64,000 nt of DNA from contig CAZKBI010000004.1 of NCBI GenBank assembly GCA_964551195.1, positions 1 to 64,000 on the forward strand. Direction: 5' to 3'. A program made the translations under genes and the position numbers. The stretch's first letter is position 1; the number at the start of each line of letters is the position of its first letter. The notes below the pieces were generated by a model that ran no database searches, had not been told where the DNA came from, and was given only the letters and a program-made list of their open reading frames with translations. The DNA is from CAYZPB01 sp964551195. GTDB taxonomy: Bacteria; Bacillota; Bacilli; Tepidibacillales; Tepidibacillaceae. This document shows, in pieces, positions 8,522-17,661 of the stretch.

Positions 8522-9205
8522 TTATTCGATCCGCCAGTCTATCTCCTGCTCACCTAGTTCACGCAGTATTTCATTGGTTTGCGAAAAGTGGCGTGAACCG
8601 AAAAATCCACGATGGGCAGAGAGCGGACTAGGATGCGCTGCACTTAGTATGTAGTGATGAGAAGCGGAGATTTGCTTAGCTTTTGCCTGAGCATTGCGTC
8701 CCCACAGAATAAAAATAATCGGTTCCTGACGTTTATTAAGAACGTCAATTACCCGATCTGTAAACTGTTCCCAGCCAAGCTTCTTATGAGAATTGGGCTG
8801 CCCCTCGCGAACAGTTAATATTGTATTTAACAAAAGGACTCCTTGCTTTGCCCATTTGGTCAGGTTACCACTTATCGAAATCGGTAGACCTAAATCCTGA
8901 TTTAACTCGCGGAAGATGTTTCGTAGTGAAGGCGGTAAGGTCTCTCCTTCCTTAACGGAGAAAGCTAAACCATGTGCCTGTCCAACACCATGATAGGGAT
9001 CCTGCCCGATTATCACAAGGCGGGTCTCCTCATAGGATGTCAGATTCAGTGCAGTAAAGATTTCGCCTATTGCCGGATAAATTGTATGTCCCACATACTC
9101 CGCTTCTAGCTTAGCAGCTAACTCAATAAAGTACGTTTCAGTCAATTCACTTTTTAGAATCTCTGACCAATCATTTCGTGGCCAGTTTGCAAGCATTCTC
9201 TGCAT
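8522..9205 (-). CDS. ung: Uracil-DNA glycosylase (family 1)
   Basis: Removes uracil from DNA to begin base excision repair. The 227 residues have the catalytic water-activating motif GQDPYHG and the DNA-intercalation motif HPSPLSAHRGFFGS, both intact, plus LLLNTILTVREG. It is 13 bases downstream of hisIE and is probably the last gene of the his transcript, with no functional link to histidine. The start is ATG 9205, with an in-frame ATG three codons on. Confidence 0.95.
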   Translation of the reverse strand: MQRMLANWPRNDWSEILKSELTETYFIELAAKLEAEYVGHTIYPAIGEIFTALNLTSYEETRLVIIGQDPYHGVGQAHGLAFSVKEGETLPPSLRNIFRELNQDLGLPISISGNLTKWAKQGVLLLNTILTVREGQPNSHKKLGWEQFTDRVIDVLNKRQEPIIFILWGRNAQAKAKQISASHHYILSAAHPSPLSAHRGFFGSRHFSQTNEILRELGEQEIDWRIE

Positions 9206-9218
9206 AGGTTTTCCTTCT

Positions 9219-9842
9219 TTACTTTCTTCTAGTCTTCAACTCATCCTTAATTTCTTCAATGCTCACATTCTCATGCGCCATCAGTACCAGTAGATGATAG
9301 ACTAAGTCACTAATTTCATAGATTAATTCATCTTTATCGTCGCCCTTAGCAGCGATAATTATCTCGCTACTTTCTTCGCCAATCTTCTTCAGAATTTTAT
9401 CAAGTCCAGTTGAGAGAAGATAGTTAGTATAGGAATCTTCACCAGGATTATTTCTGCGCTCCTCAATAATCGCATAAAGTTCTTGCAGAATATGAGTTGA
9501 TTCGCTTTCATCGGCAATCACTGGGTTAAAAAAGCAAGAAAACTCGCCCGTATGACAAGCCACGCCTGTTTGTTTAACCTTAAGTAGCACGGTATCAGCG
9601 TCACAGTCATAATATAAACCCTTGAGTTCCTGAATATTACCAGATGTTGCACCCTTCTTCCAGAGTTCTTGCCGACTACGACTATAATAGTAGACCTCTT
9701 TCTCCTTAAGCGTTCTTTGGAGCGCTTCTGCATTCTGATAAGCAAGCATCAGCACTTCTCCTGTCCGATAATCTTGAGCGATCGCAGGCACTAAACCAGC
9801 CTCATTAAATTTAATTTTTCCAATCAATTCATCGTACTTCAT
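9219..9842 (-). CDS. hisIE: Bifunctional phosphoribosyl-AMP cyclohydrolase / phosphoribosyl-ATP pyrophosphatase
   Basis: Catalyses steps 2 and 3 of histidine synthesis. The HisI domain (about 1-105) has SRSRQELWKKGATSGN, the metal-binding DCDADTVL and CHTGEFSCF. The HisE domain (about 115-205) has KKIGEESSEIIIAAK and EISDLVYHLLVLM. The 207-residue fusion is a common form. ATG 9842 is nine bases after the hisAF stop. Confidence 0.96.
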   Translation of the reverse strand: MKYDELIGKIKFNEAGLVPAIAQDYRTGEVLMLAYQNAEALQRTLKEKEVYYYSRSRQELWKKGATSGNIQELKGLYYDCDADTVLLKVKQTGVACHTGEFSCFFNPVIADESESTHILQELYAIIEERRNNPGEDSYTNYLLSTGLDKILKKIGEESSEIIIAAKGDDKDELIYEISDLVYHLLVLMAHENVSIEEIKDELKTRRK

Positions 9843-9850
9843 ATGTCACC

Positions 9851-11344
9851 TCAGTTTCTGACCTTTACACCCTTAGACTTAAGATATTCTTTAAGATCCT
9901 TTATTTGAATCTCACCAGAATGAAAGACGGAAGCAGCAAGTAATCCACCAACCTTAGCTTCAGCAACAGCTTCATAGAAATGCTCCAGTTTACCGGCACC
10001 GCCAGAAGCAATTATCGGCACATTTACTGCAGATGTAATCTCTTTTAGTAGTTCAATATCATATCCGTCCCTCATGCCGTCACCATCAATGCTATTAACA
10101 ACAATCTCACCTGCTCCAAGTTCTACTGCTTTTCTTACCCACTCAATCGCATCCACACCAGTGTCCTCTTGGCCACCCTTGGCATAGATATTCCAAGTAC
10201 CATTTTCCTTACGTTTAACATCGATTGCCACGACAACTGTTCCAGACCCATATTCAACTGAGGCCGCAGTAATCAGTTCTGGGTTTTTTAGAGCTGCGGA
10301 GTTGATTGAAATTTTGTCAGCCCCAAGCACAAGTAAATCAGCAAAATCATTTAAATTAGCAACACCGCCGCCCACTGTAAAAGGTATATCTACCTTTTCA
10401 GCAACCTTCCTAATAAATTCACGGGCTGGTGCGCGCCCCTCGATACTAGCTGTTATATCGTAGAAAACAAGTTCGTCGGCACCACTTTTGTTATAGAATT
10501 CAGCCAGAATTTCTGGACTATCAATATCCCTAATGTCTACAAATTGCTTGCCTTTAACGACGCGCCCATTACGGACATCCATACAAGGTATAATTCGAAC
10601 ATAATCAGTTAGGTCCACTTCATCTAGCGGATTTATCTTCTCTAGCGCTTGGGCTAAATCTATTTGCTGATTATATAAGGCCTTACCGATAATACAGCCA
10701 TACATTCCCGTTTCAGCCAGCTTAACAATATCTGAAAGCTCTGACACGCCGCCAGATGCGATTATCTTAAGTCCAGTCTGCTTTTGCAGAGTCTGATATA
10801 TTTCAAAATTCGGCCCCTCTAACATGCCATCCTTCGAAATATCGGTATAAACAATTATCTCAAGGCCGATACTCTCCAATTCCTTACAAAATTCCAGAGA
10901 ACCGACATTGCTTATAACCTCCCAACCATGAACAGCAACATAGCCATCTTTGGCATCAACACCGACAACAATCCGGTCGCTACCAAATTCAGCAAGTAAC
11001 TCGACAATTAAGTTTCTGTTCTCAATCGCAGCGGTTCCAAGAATGACACGTGCCACACCAAGTGAGAGCAGCTCGCGTGCCCGCTCAGCTGTCCTAATTC
11101 CACCACCAACCTGAACTGGTATCGAAATCCCACGCGTAATCTTCTCAATCGTATCGCGATTTACGGCAAAATCTCCTCGCGCTCCATCTAAATCAACAAG
11201 GTGCAAGTACTTAGCCCCCTGTCTTTCCCATTCAAGCGCCATCTTCAGCGGATCATCGGAATAGACTGTCTGCTGCGAATAATCGCCTTGGGTTAAACGA
11301 ACACATTGATTGTCCTTTAGGTCAATTGCGGGTAATAGTAACAT
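9851..11344 (-). CDS. hisAF: HisA-HisF fusion: two (beta-alpha)8 barrels in one protein
   Basis: One 497-residue frame joins HisA (residues 1-about 240, ProFAR isomerase) to HisF (about 249-497, imidazole glycerol phosphate synthase cyclase subunit). HisA keeps catalytic Asp8 (PAIDL) and Asp168 (YTDIS). HisF keeps Asp256 (IIPCMDV) and Asp375 (VAIDVKR), matching Asp11 and Asp130 of the Thermotoga enzyme. The residues at the HisH-facing ammonia gate also survive: Arg250, Glu291, Lys344 and Glu413 match Arg5, Glu46, Lys99 and Glu167, and Asp343 matches Asp98. The linker is under ten residues, with no internal start codon. The ATG directly abuts the hisB TAG, where hisH would normally lie between hisB and hisA. 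HisH is absent from the operon. Confidence 0.95.
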   Translation of the reverse strand: MLLLPAIDLKDNQCVRLTQGDYSQQTVYSDDPLKMALEWERQGAKYLHLVDLDGARGDFAVNRDTIEKITRGISIPVQVGGGIRTAERARELLSLGVARVILGTAAIENRNLIVELLAEFGSDRIVVGVDAKDGYVAVHGWEVISNVGSLEFCKELESIGLEIIVYTDISKDGMLEGPNFEIYQTLQKQTGLKIIASGGVSELSDIVKLAETGMYGCIIGKALYNQQIDLAQALEKINPLDEVDLTDYVRIIPCMDVRNGRVVKGKQFVDIRDIDSPEILAEFYNKSGADELVFYDITASIEGRAPAREFIRKVAEKVDIPFTVGGGVANLNDFADLLVLGADKISINSAALKNPELITAASVEYGSGTVVVAIDVKRKENGTWNIYAKGGQEDTGVDAIEWVRKAVELGAGEIVVNSIDGDGMRDGYDIELLKEITSAVNVPIIASGGAGKLEHFYEAVAEAKVGGLLAASVFHSGEIQIKDLKEYLKSKGVKVRN

Positions 11345-11923
11345 CTATAACATTCCTTTGGATGATGAAACTTGATCAGAAACGATTCGGACGCCCTTGT
11401 CTAAAGCACGGGCAAAAGCTTTAAAACAAGCTTCAATCGCATGATGATCATTTTCAGCATAGCTTAAATTTATGTGCAAGGTGATGCGAGCCTCATTAAC
11501 AAAAGCACGGAAAAACTCCTTGAAATTCTGTGTATCAATTTCACCAATTTTCTCAGCCTTAAAGTCAATATTATAGACGAGATATGGACGATTGCTAATA
11601 TCTACAGCAACATTGCAAAGTGCCTCGTCCATTGGTAGCGCAATATCTGAATAGCGCTGAATCCCTCTTTTGTCGCCAAGCGCCTGTACAAAAGCCTGTC
11701 CCAGAACAATGCCGATATCCTCAACTGAGTGATGATCATCAACAAACGTATCGCCGCTGCAAGCAACCTTTAAGTCAAAATTACCGTGAAATGCAAATAG
11801 TGTCAGCATGTGGTCAAGAAAACCAACTCCTGTCTCTATCTCCGCTTGCCCTCTTCCATCAAGATTTAGTTCAAGCGTAATTGTCGTCTCAGCTGTCTTT
11901 CTTTCAATTTTAGCTTTTCTCAT
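11345..11923 (-). CDS. hisB: Imidazoleglycerol-phosphate dehydratase
   Basis: Dehydrates imidazoleglycerol phosphate to imidazoleacetol phosphate, using two metal ions. The metal-ligand motifs GVGFLDHML, DDHHSVEDIGI and ENDHHAIEACFKA are all present. At 192 residues it is the dehydratase only, without the histidinol-phosphatase domain of enterobacterial HisB. I place the start at ATG 11923, with AAAGGA 10 bases upstream, overlapping the end of hisC by 14 bases. The frame could open at TTG 11932, but that codon is too close to the ribosome binding site. Confidence 0.95.
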   Translation of the reverse strand: MRKAKIERKTAETTITLELNLDGRGQAEIETGVGFLDHMLTLFAFHGNFDLKVACSGDTFVDDHHSVEDIGIVLGQAFVQALGDKRGIQRYSDIALPMDEALCNVAVDISNRPYLVYNIDFKAEKIGEIDTQNFKEFFRAFVNEARITLHINLSYAENDHHAIEACFKAFARALDKGVRIVSDQVSSSKGML

Positions 11924-12962
11924 TTCCCACAATCCTTTCTACAATTTCTATAAATGCATTATTATCAGCACAATCACCAACTGTAATTCGGTAGAAACCA
12001 CTCATCTGTGAGCTATAGTCACGGATCTGAATTCCCTCCGCTCCAACCTTTTCTCCAAAGGCCGGAATCAGCGTATGCACAAAAACAAAATTGCCGTAGG
12101 ACTTATAGGTGGTGAATCCAAGTTCTTTTAGACGCTCAGCAAGGCGGGTGCGCTCGCTTTTGACCGTTTCTGCATAGGTTAAAAGTTGGTCGCGATGTTT
12201 AACTCCTAAAATCGCCAGATATTGCGACAAATTGCTCGTATTATATGGCGTTCTAATACCATCAATAATACCTGCTAATTTCTTATTAGCAATCAGGTAG
12301 CCAATTCGCAAGCCAGCAAGGCCAAAAGCCTTAGAAAGTGTACGCAGAATAATGAGGTTATCATAATAATTTACCTGATCAATTATTGACTCACCACAGA
12401 ACTCATAATAGGCTTCATCAATCACGACCATGCAATCAACGCTCTCAATTAGCTTAATTAGGTCATTGCGTGGTGTTAGATAGCCACTAGGGTTGTTGGG
12501 ATTAGCAATAAAAATGATGTCCGGCTTTAAATCCTGAGCCTCGGCAATTAGTTTATCGTAATCAAACGAGAAATCCGGCTCACTCTCAATCCCCACAAAC
12601 TTTCCGCCATAAATCTGTGTAAAGACAGAGTACATATGGAAAGTCGGCAGGAAGCTCATTACAGTTCCGCCTGGCTCAAGAAAGGTTTTGAGAACTGTCT
12701 CCAAAAGCTCGTTAGAACCATTGCCAATCACAATATTGTCCCAAGAATAGCCTACATATTCAGCTAGTTCTGCTCGTAACTCGTATGCCATGCTGTCAGG
12801 ATAAAGATTAAGTTCATGGCTACTATCTAATAGAATGCCATCAGGAAATGCCAACTCAAGTAGCAGGTTCTTTCCTTCGTTCGCATCAAGTTTTATTTCA
12901 CAGGGCGCCTGTTTTGGTACATAGCCCTTAAAGTCTTGTAAATCTTTTCTAACACACTTCAT
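11910..12962 (-). CDS. hisC: Histidinol-phosphate aminotransferase
   Basis: A PLP-dependent fold type I aminotransferase that converts imidazoleacetol phosphate to histidinol phosphate. Seen: NPNNPSGYL, VIDEAYYEF, the PLP lysine in RTLSKAFGLAGLRIGY, and a C-terminal arginine region near GFYRITVG. About 350 residues is normal. ATG 12962 shares its A with the hisD TGA (TGATG), so the two are translationally coupled. Confidence 0.95.
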   Translation of the reverse strand: MKCVRKDLQDFKGYVPKQAPCEIKLDANEGKNLLLELAFPDGILLDSSHELNLYPDSMAYELRAELAEYVGYSWDNIVIGNGSNELLETVLKTFLEPGGTVMSFLPTFHMYSVFTQIYGGKFVGIESEPDFSFDYDKLIAEAQDLKPDIIFIANPNNPSGYLTPRNDLIKLIESVDCMVVIDEAYYEFCGESIIDQVNYYDNLIILRTLSKAFGLAGLRIGYLIANKKLAGIIDGIRTPYNTSNLSQYLAILGVKHRDQLLTYAETVKSERTRLAERLKELGFTTYKSYGNFVFVHTLIPAFGEKVGAEGIQIRDYSSQMSGFYRITVGDCADNNAFIEIVERIVGNEKS

Positions 12963-14251
12963 CAATCTTCCTCCTCAAATCTAATTCTCACGGAATTTGC
13001 GTGACCAGTTAAGCCTTCATCCGTAGCGATTCTAATAATCGCTTCTTTCGCGGTAGCTAGTGCAGTCTTATTATAATAAATTAACGAACTTTTTTTAATA
13101 AAATCATCAACAGAAAGCGGTGATGAAAAACGTGCTGTTGAACTCGTCGGCAGCGTATGGTTAGGACCAGCATAATAGTCGCCAACTGGCTCTGGTGTGT
13201 ATTCTCCCAAGAAAATTGCACCGGCATTATCAATGCTCTTACTAAGCTCAAGTGGATCAACCGTCATTATCTCCAGGTGCTCTGGCGCGATTTGATTAGC
13301 AATTGCCACCGCACTATCAAGTGTGTCTGTTATAATAATCTGTCCATAATCAGCAAGCGATTGCGCGATGAAGTCTACGCGCTCAAGAAGCGCCGTCTGT
13401 TGTTTAAGCTCTTCCTTAACAGCACTTGCTAAGTCAGATGATGTTGTAATCAGAATCGCCGCAGCCAGAACATCATGTTCTGCCTGCGATATTAAATCGG
13501 CAGCTACATAACGTGGATTAGCCGTTTCGTCGGCAATGATTAGGATCTCACTCGGTCCAGCAATCATGTCGATACCAACATATCCCGAAACTTGTTTTTT
13601 CGCCATCGCAACATAGATATTGCCAGGCCCAACTATTTTGTCAACACGAGGCACTGATTCACTGCCATAGGTTAAGGCAGCTATCGCCTGTGCACCACCT
13701 AATTTAAAAATACGATCAACACCAGCAAGCTTGGCCGCAACAAGAATTGCTGCTTTAATGCTACCATCTTTTGCTGGTGGGGTTACCATAATTATCTCTT
13801 TAACTCCAGCAATTTTGGCTGGAACAACATTCATTAGAACGGTTGATGAATAGGCTGCAGTGCCGCCAGGGACATAGACTCCCACCTTAGCAATCGGCTT
13901 AACCAATTGCCCAACATAGGATCCATCGGCATTCTCTAATATATATGGTTCACGTAGCTGCGCCCGATGGAAACGAGCAATATTTTCTTTTGCCGCCTCT
14001 AAGGCTGCTAAAAGTTCTGGCTCAATCTCACGGTAAGCTCCGGCAATCTCTTCTGCCGTAACCTCCAATTCGGTAAGTTTGGCACCATCAAATTTTTCGG
14101 TATAGTCAAAAAGCGCTTCATCGCCCTTATCCTTAACATTCTTCAGAATACAGCTGACAGTCTGATTTACTTCCTCATTCTCAAACTGGTTACGTGCAAG
14201 TAATCGCTCCAAGTAACTGTCATCTTTTGTCGCTTCAATTATTCTAATCAT
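12962..14251 (-). CDS. hisD: Histidinol dehydrogenase
   Basis: Oxidises histidinol to histidine in two NAD-linked, zinc-dependent steps, the last of the pathway. Family motifs seen: YVPGGTAAYSSTVLMN, GGAQAIAALTYG, DMIAGPSEILIIAD, SQAEHD, and the His pair in IAPEHLEIM and AGPNHTLPTS. The start is ATG 14251 with GGTGAGAG just upstream, overlapping the hisG stop. About 429 residues is normal. Confidence 0.96.
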   Translation of the reverse strand: MIRIIEATKDDSYLERLLARNQFENEEVNQTVSCILKNVKDKGDEALFDYTEKFDGAKLTELEVTAEEIAGAYREIEPELLAALEAAKENIARFHRAQLREPYILENADGSYVGQLVKPIAKVGVYVPGGTAAYSSTVLMNVVPAKIAGVKEIIMVTPPAKDGSIKAAILVAAKLAGVDRIFKLGGAQAIAALTYGSESVPRVDKIVGPGNIYVAMAKKQVSGYVGIDMIAGPSEILIIADETANPRYVAADLISQAEHDVLAAAILITTSSDLASAVKEELKQQTALLERVDFIAQSLADYGQIIITDTLDSAVAIANQIAPEHLEIMTVDPLELSKSIDNAGAIFLGEYTPEPVGDYYAGPNHTLPTSSTARFSSPLSVDDFIKKSSLIYYNKTALATAKEAIIRIATDEGLTGHANSVRIRFEEED

Positions 14252-14882
14252 TGCTCTCACCAATACTCTCGTTTAGGATATCTGTTAGTTGTTTGATTCG
14301 ATTATGCTTAAAGCGATAACTTATTTTGTTGGAGATTAAGCGCACGCTTACGTCATACATATCCTCAATTACCTCAAGCCCATTCGCCCGCAAAGTATTA
14401 CCCGTCTCCACTATATCGACGATCACATCGGAGAGACCAACTAGCGGCGCTAGCTCAACAGAACCACTTAAAAAAATAATCTCTGTTTTCTGATTTCTCT
14501 CTTCAAAATATTTTTTCGTCAGATGTGGATATTTCGTCGCAACTCTCAACACTTCATCTTTGTTGTAAAGTCGCTGTCCACTGCGACCGGCAATTGCTAA
14601 CTGACAACGTCCAAAGCCAAAATCAAACAACTCATAAACCTCGCGGTCGTACTCGATAATCGAGTCACGCCCAACAATTCCTAGGTCAGTGATGCCATTT
14701 GCTACGTAGGTCACAACGTCAGCTGGTTTCACAAAAATATAGCTTATCCGCTGCTCTTCGTCGTTAAAAATTAATTTGCGGCTATTCAGATCGATTGGCT
14801 TGCCGAACTCCGCCGCAGCTAGAATTTTACTCGCTTGTTCAGCGATTCTCCCTTTGGAGAGTGCAATTGTTAGATATTCCAA
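14244..14882 (-). CDS. hisG: ATP phosphoribosyltransferase, short form
   Basis: Catalyses the first committed step, ATP plus PRPP to phosphoribosyl-ATP. The 212 residues lack the C-terminal regulatory domain of long HisG, so this is the short type that works with HisZ. Motifs: SKGRIAEQA at the N-terminus, DLGIVGRDS, and DVIVDIVETGNTLRANGLEV, the PRPP-binding region. It overlaps hisZ upstream by 13 bases, matching the partner relation. Feedback inhibition by histidine should run through HisZ. Confidence 0.96.
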   Translation of the reverse strand: MEYLTIALSKGRIAEQASKILAAAEFGKPIDLNSRKLIFNDEEQRISYIFVKPADVVTYVANGITDLGIVGRDSIIEYDREVYELFDFGFGRCQLAIAGRSGQRLYNKDEVLRVATKYPHLTKKYFEERNQKTEIIFLSGSVELAPLVGLSDVIVDIVETGNTLRANGLEVIEDMYDVSVRLISNKISYRFKHNRIKQLTDILNESIGESND

Positions 14883-15841
14883 TTCGCGTCGCCTCCCTCT
14901 ATCAGTGACCAGAGTAGTTTATCTAAATTGATAGAAAAACCGATTGCTGGTACACTTTTACCAAAAAGCGCGGTCAGCGAATCATAGCGACCACCACTTA
15001 AAATGTCATAGTTTGAATTGGGGAAATAACCCTTAAAGGTTACTCCGTCATAATAGTCAAGCTCGGTTATCATTGATAAATCAAGGTGAATATTATCAGT
15101 TGAACTATTCTGCGCAAAGGTTGTAGTCAAGGATTCAAGTTCTTTTAGAGCAGATCTCATTTCTTCGTTAAGACAGTGTTCCTTCGCGTCAACAAGTACA
15201 GTCTGTACATCGCCTTGCAAACTTAGAAGTGCTTTTAGCGCTTTGCTCGTCGCCGGTTCAAGTTCGATACTTGCAAAATATCTAGTAAGCTCTGGCTCAT
15301 TTTTGCGTGCAAGCAGTTGTTTCAGTGTAGTAACCTGTTCCTGATCAGTAATCTCATTTAGCAGGCCACCTATGTACTTGCTGCTACCAAGTTCTAGTAA
15401 AAACCCTTGATTATATTTCTGTAAAAGCGTAAGCGCCAGCTCAATTACTTCGCGATCCGCGCTCAGTGATTCTTCGCCCAGATACTCGATGCCCAGCTGC
15501 TTTCTCTCTTTAATGCTCATGTCGCGCCGGTTACGGTAAATGGTCGAATTGTAGAACAACTTTAACTTGCTCCCTACTTGCCAACGAGGAATCAAGCTTC
15601 TAAGAACGTTGATTGTCGTATCAGGCCGCAGAATCAGCACCTTGCCATTTCCACCGATTAATTTAACCAATTGTTTTTTGTTAATACCACTGTTAACCGC
15701 GGTATAGCTATCATACTCTTCAAAAATGGGTGGCTCAATCTGTGTATAACCAGACAAGACAAATAGATCCTCCAACTCTTTTTTGAGACGATATCTTAGT
15801 GCATTATATTCTAACTCATTTTTAATTGTTAAAAACTCCAT
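14870..15841 (-). CDS. hisZ: ATP phosphoribosyltransferase regulatory subunit
   Basis: HisZ is a catalytically silent HisRS paralogue that joins short HisG and makes it histidine-responsive. The roughly 323 residues show the class II synthetase fold: PPIFEEYDSY, LRPDTTINVLR and LSGGRYDSLTALFG. It lacks an anticodon-binding domain. I prefer ATG 15841; GTG 15853 is in frame and cannot be excluded. It is 34 bases after glnS and probably shares its transcript. Confidence 0.9.
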   Translation of the reverse strand: MEFLTIKNELEYNALRYRLKKELEDLFVLSGYTQIEPPIFEEYDSYTAVNSGINKKQLVKLIGGNGKVLILRPDTTINVLRSLIPRWQVGSKLKLFYNSTIYRNRRDMSIKERKQLGIEYLGEESLSADREVIELALTLLQKYNQGFLLELGSSKYIGGLLNEITDQEQVTTLKQLLARKNEPELTRYFASIELEPATSKALKALLSLQGDVQTVLVDAKEHCLNEEMRSALKELESLTTTFAQNSSTDNIHLDLSMITELDYYDGVTFKGYFPNSNYDILSGGRYDSLTALFGKSVPAIGFSINLDKLLWSLIEGGDANWNI

Positions 15842-15875
15842 TTCTACACCCACTTTATTTGATTCTAGTCTGTTG

Positions 15876-17555
15876 TTACTTTTTATTTAGATCAAAGGAA
15901 CTCTTTAAAGCAACGATACGATTAAATACTGGCTTCTCTTCAGTTGTTAATTTGCTATCTACTGCAAAGTATCCATGGCGGAAAAACTGAAAGCGGTCGC
16001 CTATTTTAGCGTTAATCATATTTGCCTCAATATAGCCTTGCTTAATCTCTATTGAATCATGGTTGAAGGAGTCTAAGATAGATTTCTCTTCAATCTCATG
16101 CTCCTCATCTTCCTCAATTACCTGATCAGTGACTATTTCACTATATAGACGGAACTCTGCTGGTATTGCACCACCGGCATCTAACCAATGAATTGTGCCC
16201 TTAACCTTGCGTCCTGTAAACCCACTACCACTTTTGGTTTCTGGGTCGTAGGTGCAATGTAATTCAACAACTTCGCCCTTTTCATCCTTAATCACATCAT
16301 TACATTTGATGAAATAGGCATTTCGTAAGCGAACCTCATTGCCCGGATAGAGGCGATAATATTTGCTTGGCGGATCCTCCATGAAATCTTCTCGTTCAAT
16401 ATAAATTTCACGAGAAAAGGGAATCTGACGACTTCCCATTTCAGGATTGTCGGGATTATTCTCAGCATCAAGCATCTCAATCTGTCCCTCTGGATAGTTG
16501 GTAATAACTACCTTCAGCGGGTCAAGCACGCTCATTGTCCGAGGAACAGTTAAACGCAGATCATCGCGAATAAAATGTTCGAGCATCCGCACATCAACCT
16601 CAGCATCATTTTTGGAAATACCAGTTTCGTGAACAAAATTATTTAAGGCATTAGGCGTAACACCTCGTCGTCTTAGTGCAGATATTGTATAGATACGCGG
16701 GTCATCCCAACCGTCAACATAGCCATTATCGACAAGTAACTTGAGGTTTCTTTTGCCCATTATTGTATTGGAAATTGAGAGTTTACCGAACTCAATCTGT
16801 CGTGGCACATGTTCCATCTCACATTCAGCAACAACCCAGTCGTAAAGTGGACGATGGTCTTCAAATTCAATTGTACAGAGGGAATGAGTAATCCCCTCAA
16901 TCGCATCCTCTAGCGGATGGGCGAAATCATACATCGGATAAATTACCCACTTGTCGCCGGTATTGTGATGCTCGGCATGTGCAATCCGATACAGGACTGG
17001 ATCACGCAGATAAAGATTGGGAGAGGACATATCGATTTTGGCGCGAAGTACTTTTTCGCCATCAGTAAACTTACCTTTGCGCATCTTTTCAAAAAGATCT
17101 AAATTTTCCTCAATTGAGCGGCTGCGATAAGGGCTCTCCACACCCGGCTTCGTATAACCACCACGATATTCGCGAATTGCCTCAGCACTTAAATCGCAGA
17201 CAAAGGCCTTGTCTTTCTTGATTAATAGCACTGCTCGATTGTACATCTCTTCAAAATAATCGGATGCAAAAAAGAGGTTGTCCCACTTGAAACCTAACCA
17301 AGCGACATCCTCCTTAATCGCTTCGACGTATTCATCATCCTCTTTTAGTGGATTGGTATCGTCAAAACGCAGGTTAGTTATGCCGTTAAACTGAGCAGCT
17401 AGCCCAAAGTTAATATTGATCGATTTAACGTGCCCAATGTGCAGATAACCATTCGGCTCAGGTGGAAAACGAGTGATAATCTGCTCGTGTTTCCCTGTTT
17501 CTAAATCCTCAATCATAATATTTCTAATAAAGTTAGAGCTTTGATTTGTTTCCAT
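15876..17555 (-). CDS. glnS: Glutamine-tRNA ligase
   Basis: Charges tRNA-Gln directly with glutamine. The 559 residues have the class I HIGH motif (PEPNGYLHIGHVKS), RFDDTNPLKE, and a KMSKS-loop equivalent reading IMGKRNLK with glycine in place of the usual serine. The C-terminal beta-barrel anticodon domains are complete (DFMEDPPSKYYRLYPGNEVR). Most Bacilli lack GlnRS and use GatCAB transamidation, so this copy suggests either a Clostridia-like retention or transfer. It is the first gene of the glnS-his cluster. The start is ATG 17555. No T-box is visible upstream; 17556-17661 holds only AT-rich sequence with a possible TATAGT -10 element. Confidence 0.95.
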   Translation of the reverse strand: METNQSSNFIRNIMIEDLETGKHEQIITRFPPEPNGYLHIGHVKSININFGLAAQFNGITNLRFDDTNPLKEDDEYVEAIKEDVAWLGFKWDNLFFASDYFEEMYNRAVLLIKKDKAFVCDLSAEAIREYRGGYTKPGVESPYRSRSIEENLDLFEKMRKGKFTDGEKVLRAKIDMSSPNLYLRDPVLYRIAHAEHHNTGDKWVIYPMYDFAHPLEDAIEGITHSLCTIEFEDHRPLYDWVVAECEMEHVPRQIEFGKLSISNTIMGKRNLKLLVDNGYVDGWDDPRIYTISALRRRGVTPNALNNFVHETGISKNDAEVDVRMLEHFIRDDLRLTVPRTMSVLDPLKVVITNYPEGQIEMLDAENNPDNPEMGSRQIPFSREIYIEREDFMEDPPSKYYRLYPGNEVRLRNAYFIKCNDVIKDEKGEVVELHCTYDPETKSGSGFTGRKVKGTIHWLDAGGAIPAEFRLYSEIVTDQVIEEDEEHEIEEKSILDSFNHDSIEIKQGYIEANMINAKIGDRFQFFRHGYFAVDSKLTTEEKPVFNRIVALKSSFDLNKK

Positions 17556-17661
17556 CGTTTAATGTCACCTTTTCAGCAATACTTAATTAATAAACTATAT
17601 CACAGAAAACAGCCATATTCCATATATAGAGCCAGATACTATCATAGTGAGAGGCTATTTT

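Noticed and set aside
10590..10640. Separate hisA and hisF genes with an unseen start
   Set aside because: No stop codon or ribosome binding site with ATG, GTG or TTG is visible at the junction; the frame runs straight through.
17600..17661. Terminator after dnaI
   Set aside because: AGCC/GGCT plus ACTAT/ATAGT arms are interrupted by a mismatched internal loop and no T-run follows.
17556..17661. T-box upstream of glnS or the his genes
   Set aside because: No GGGTGG-type T-box sequence or long stem I was found in this gap.
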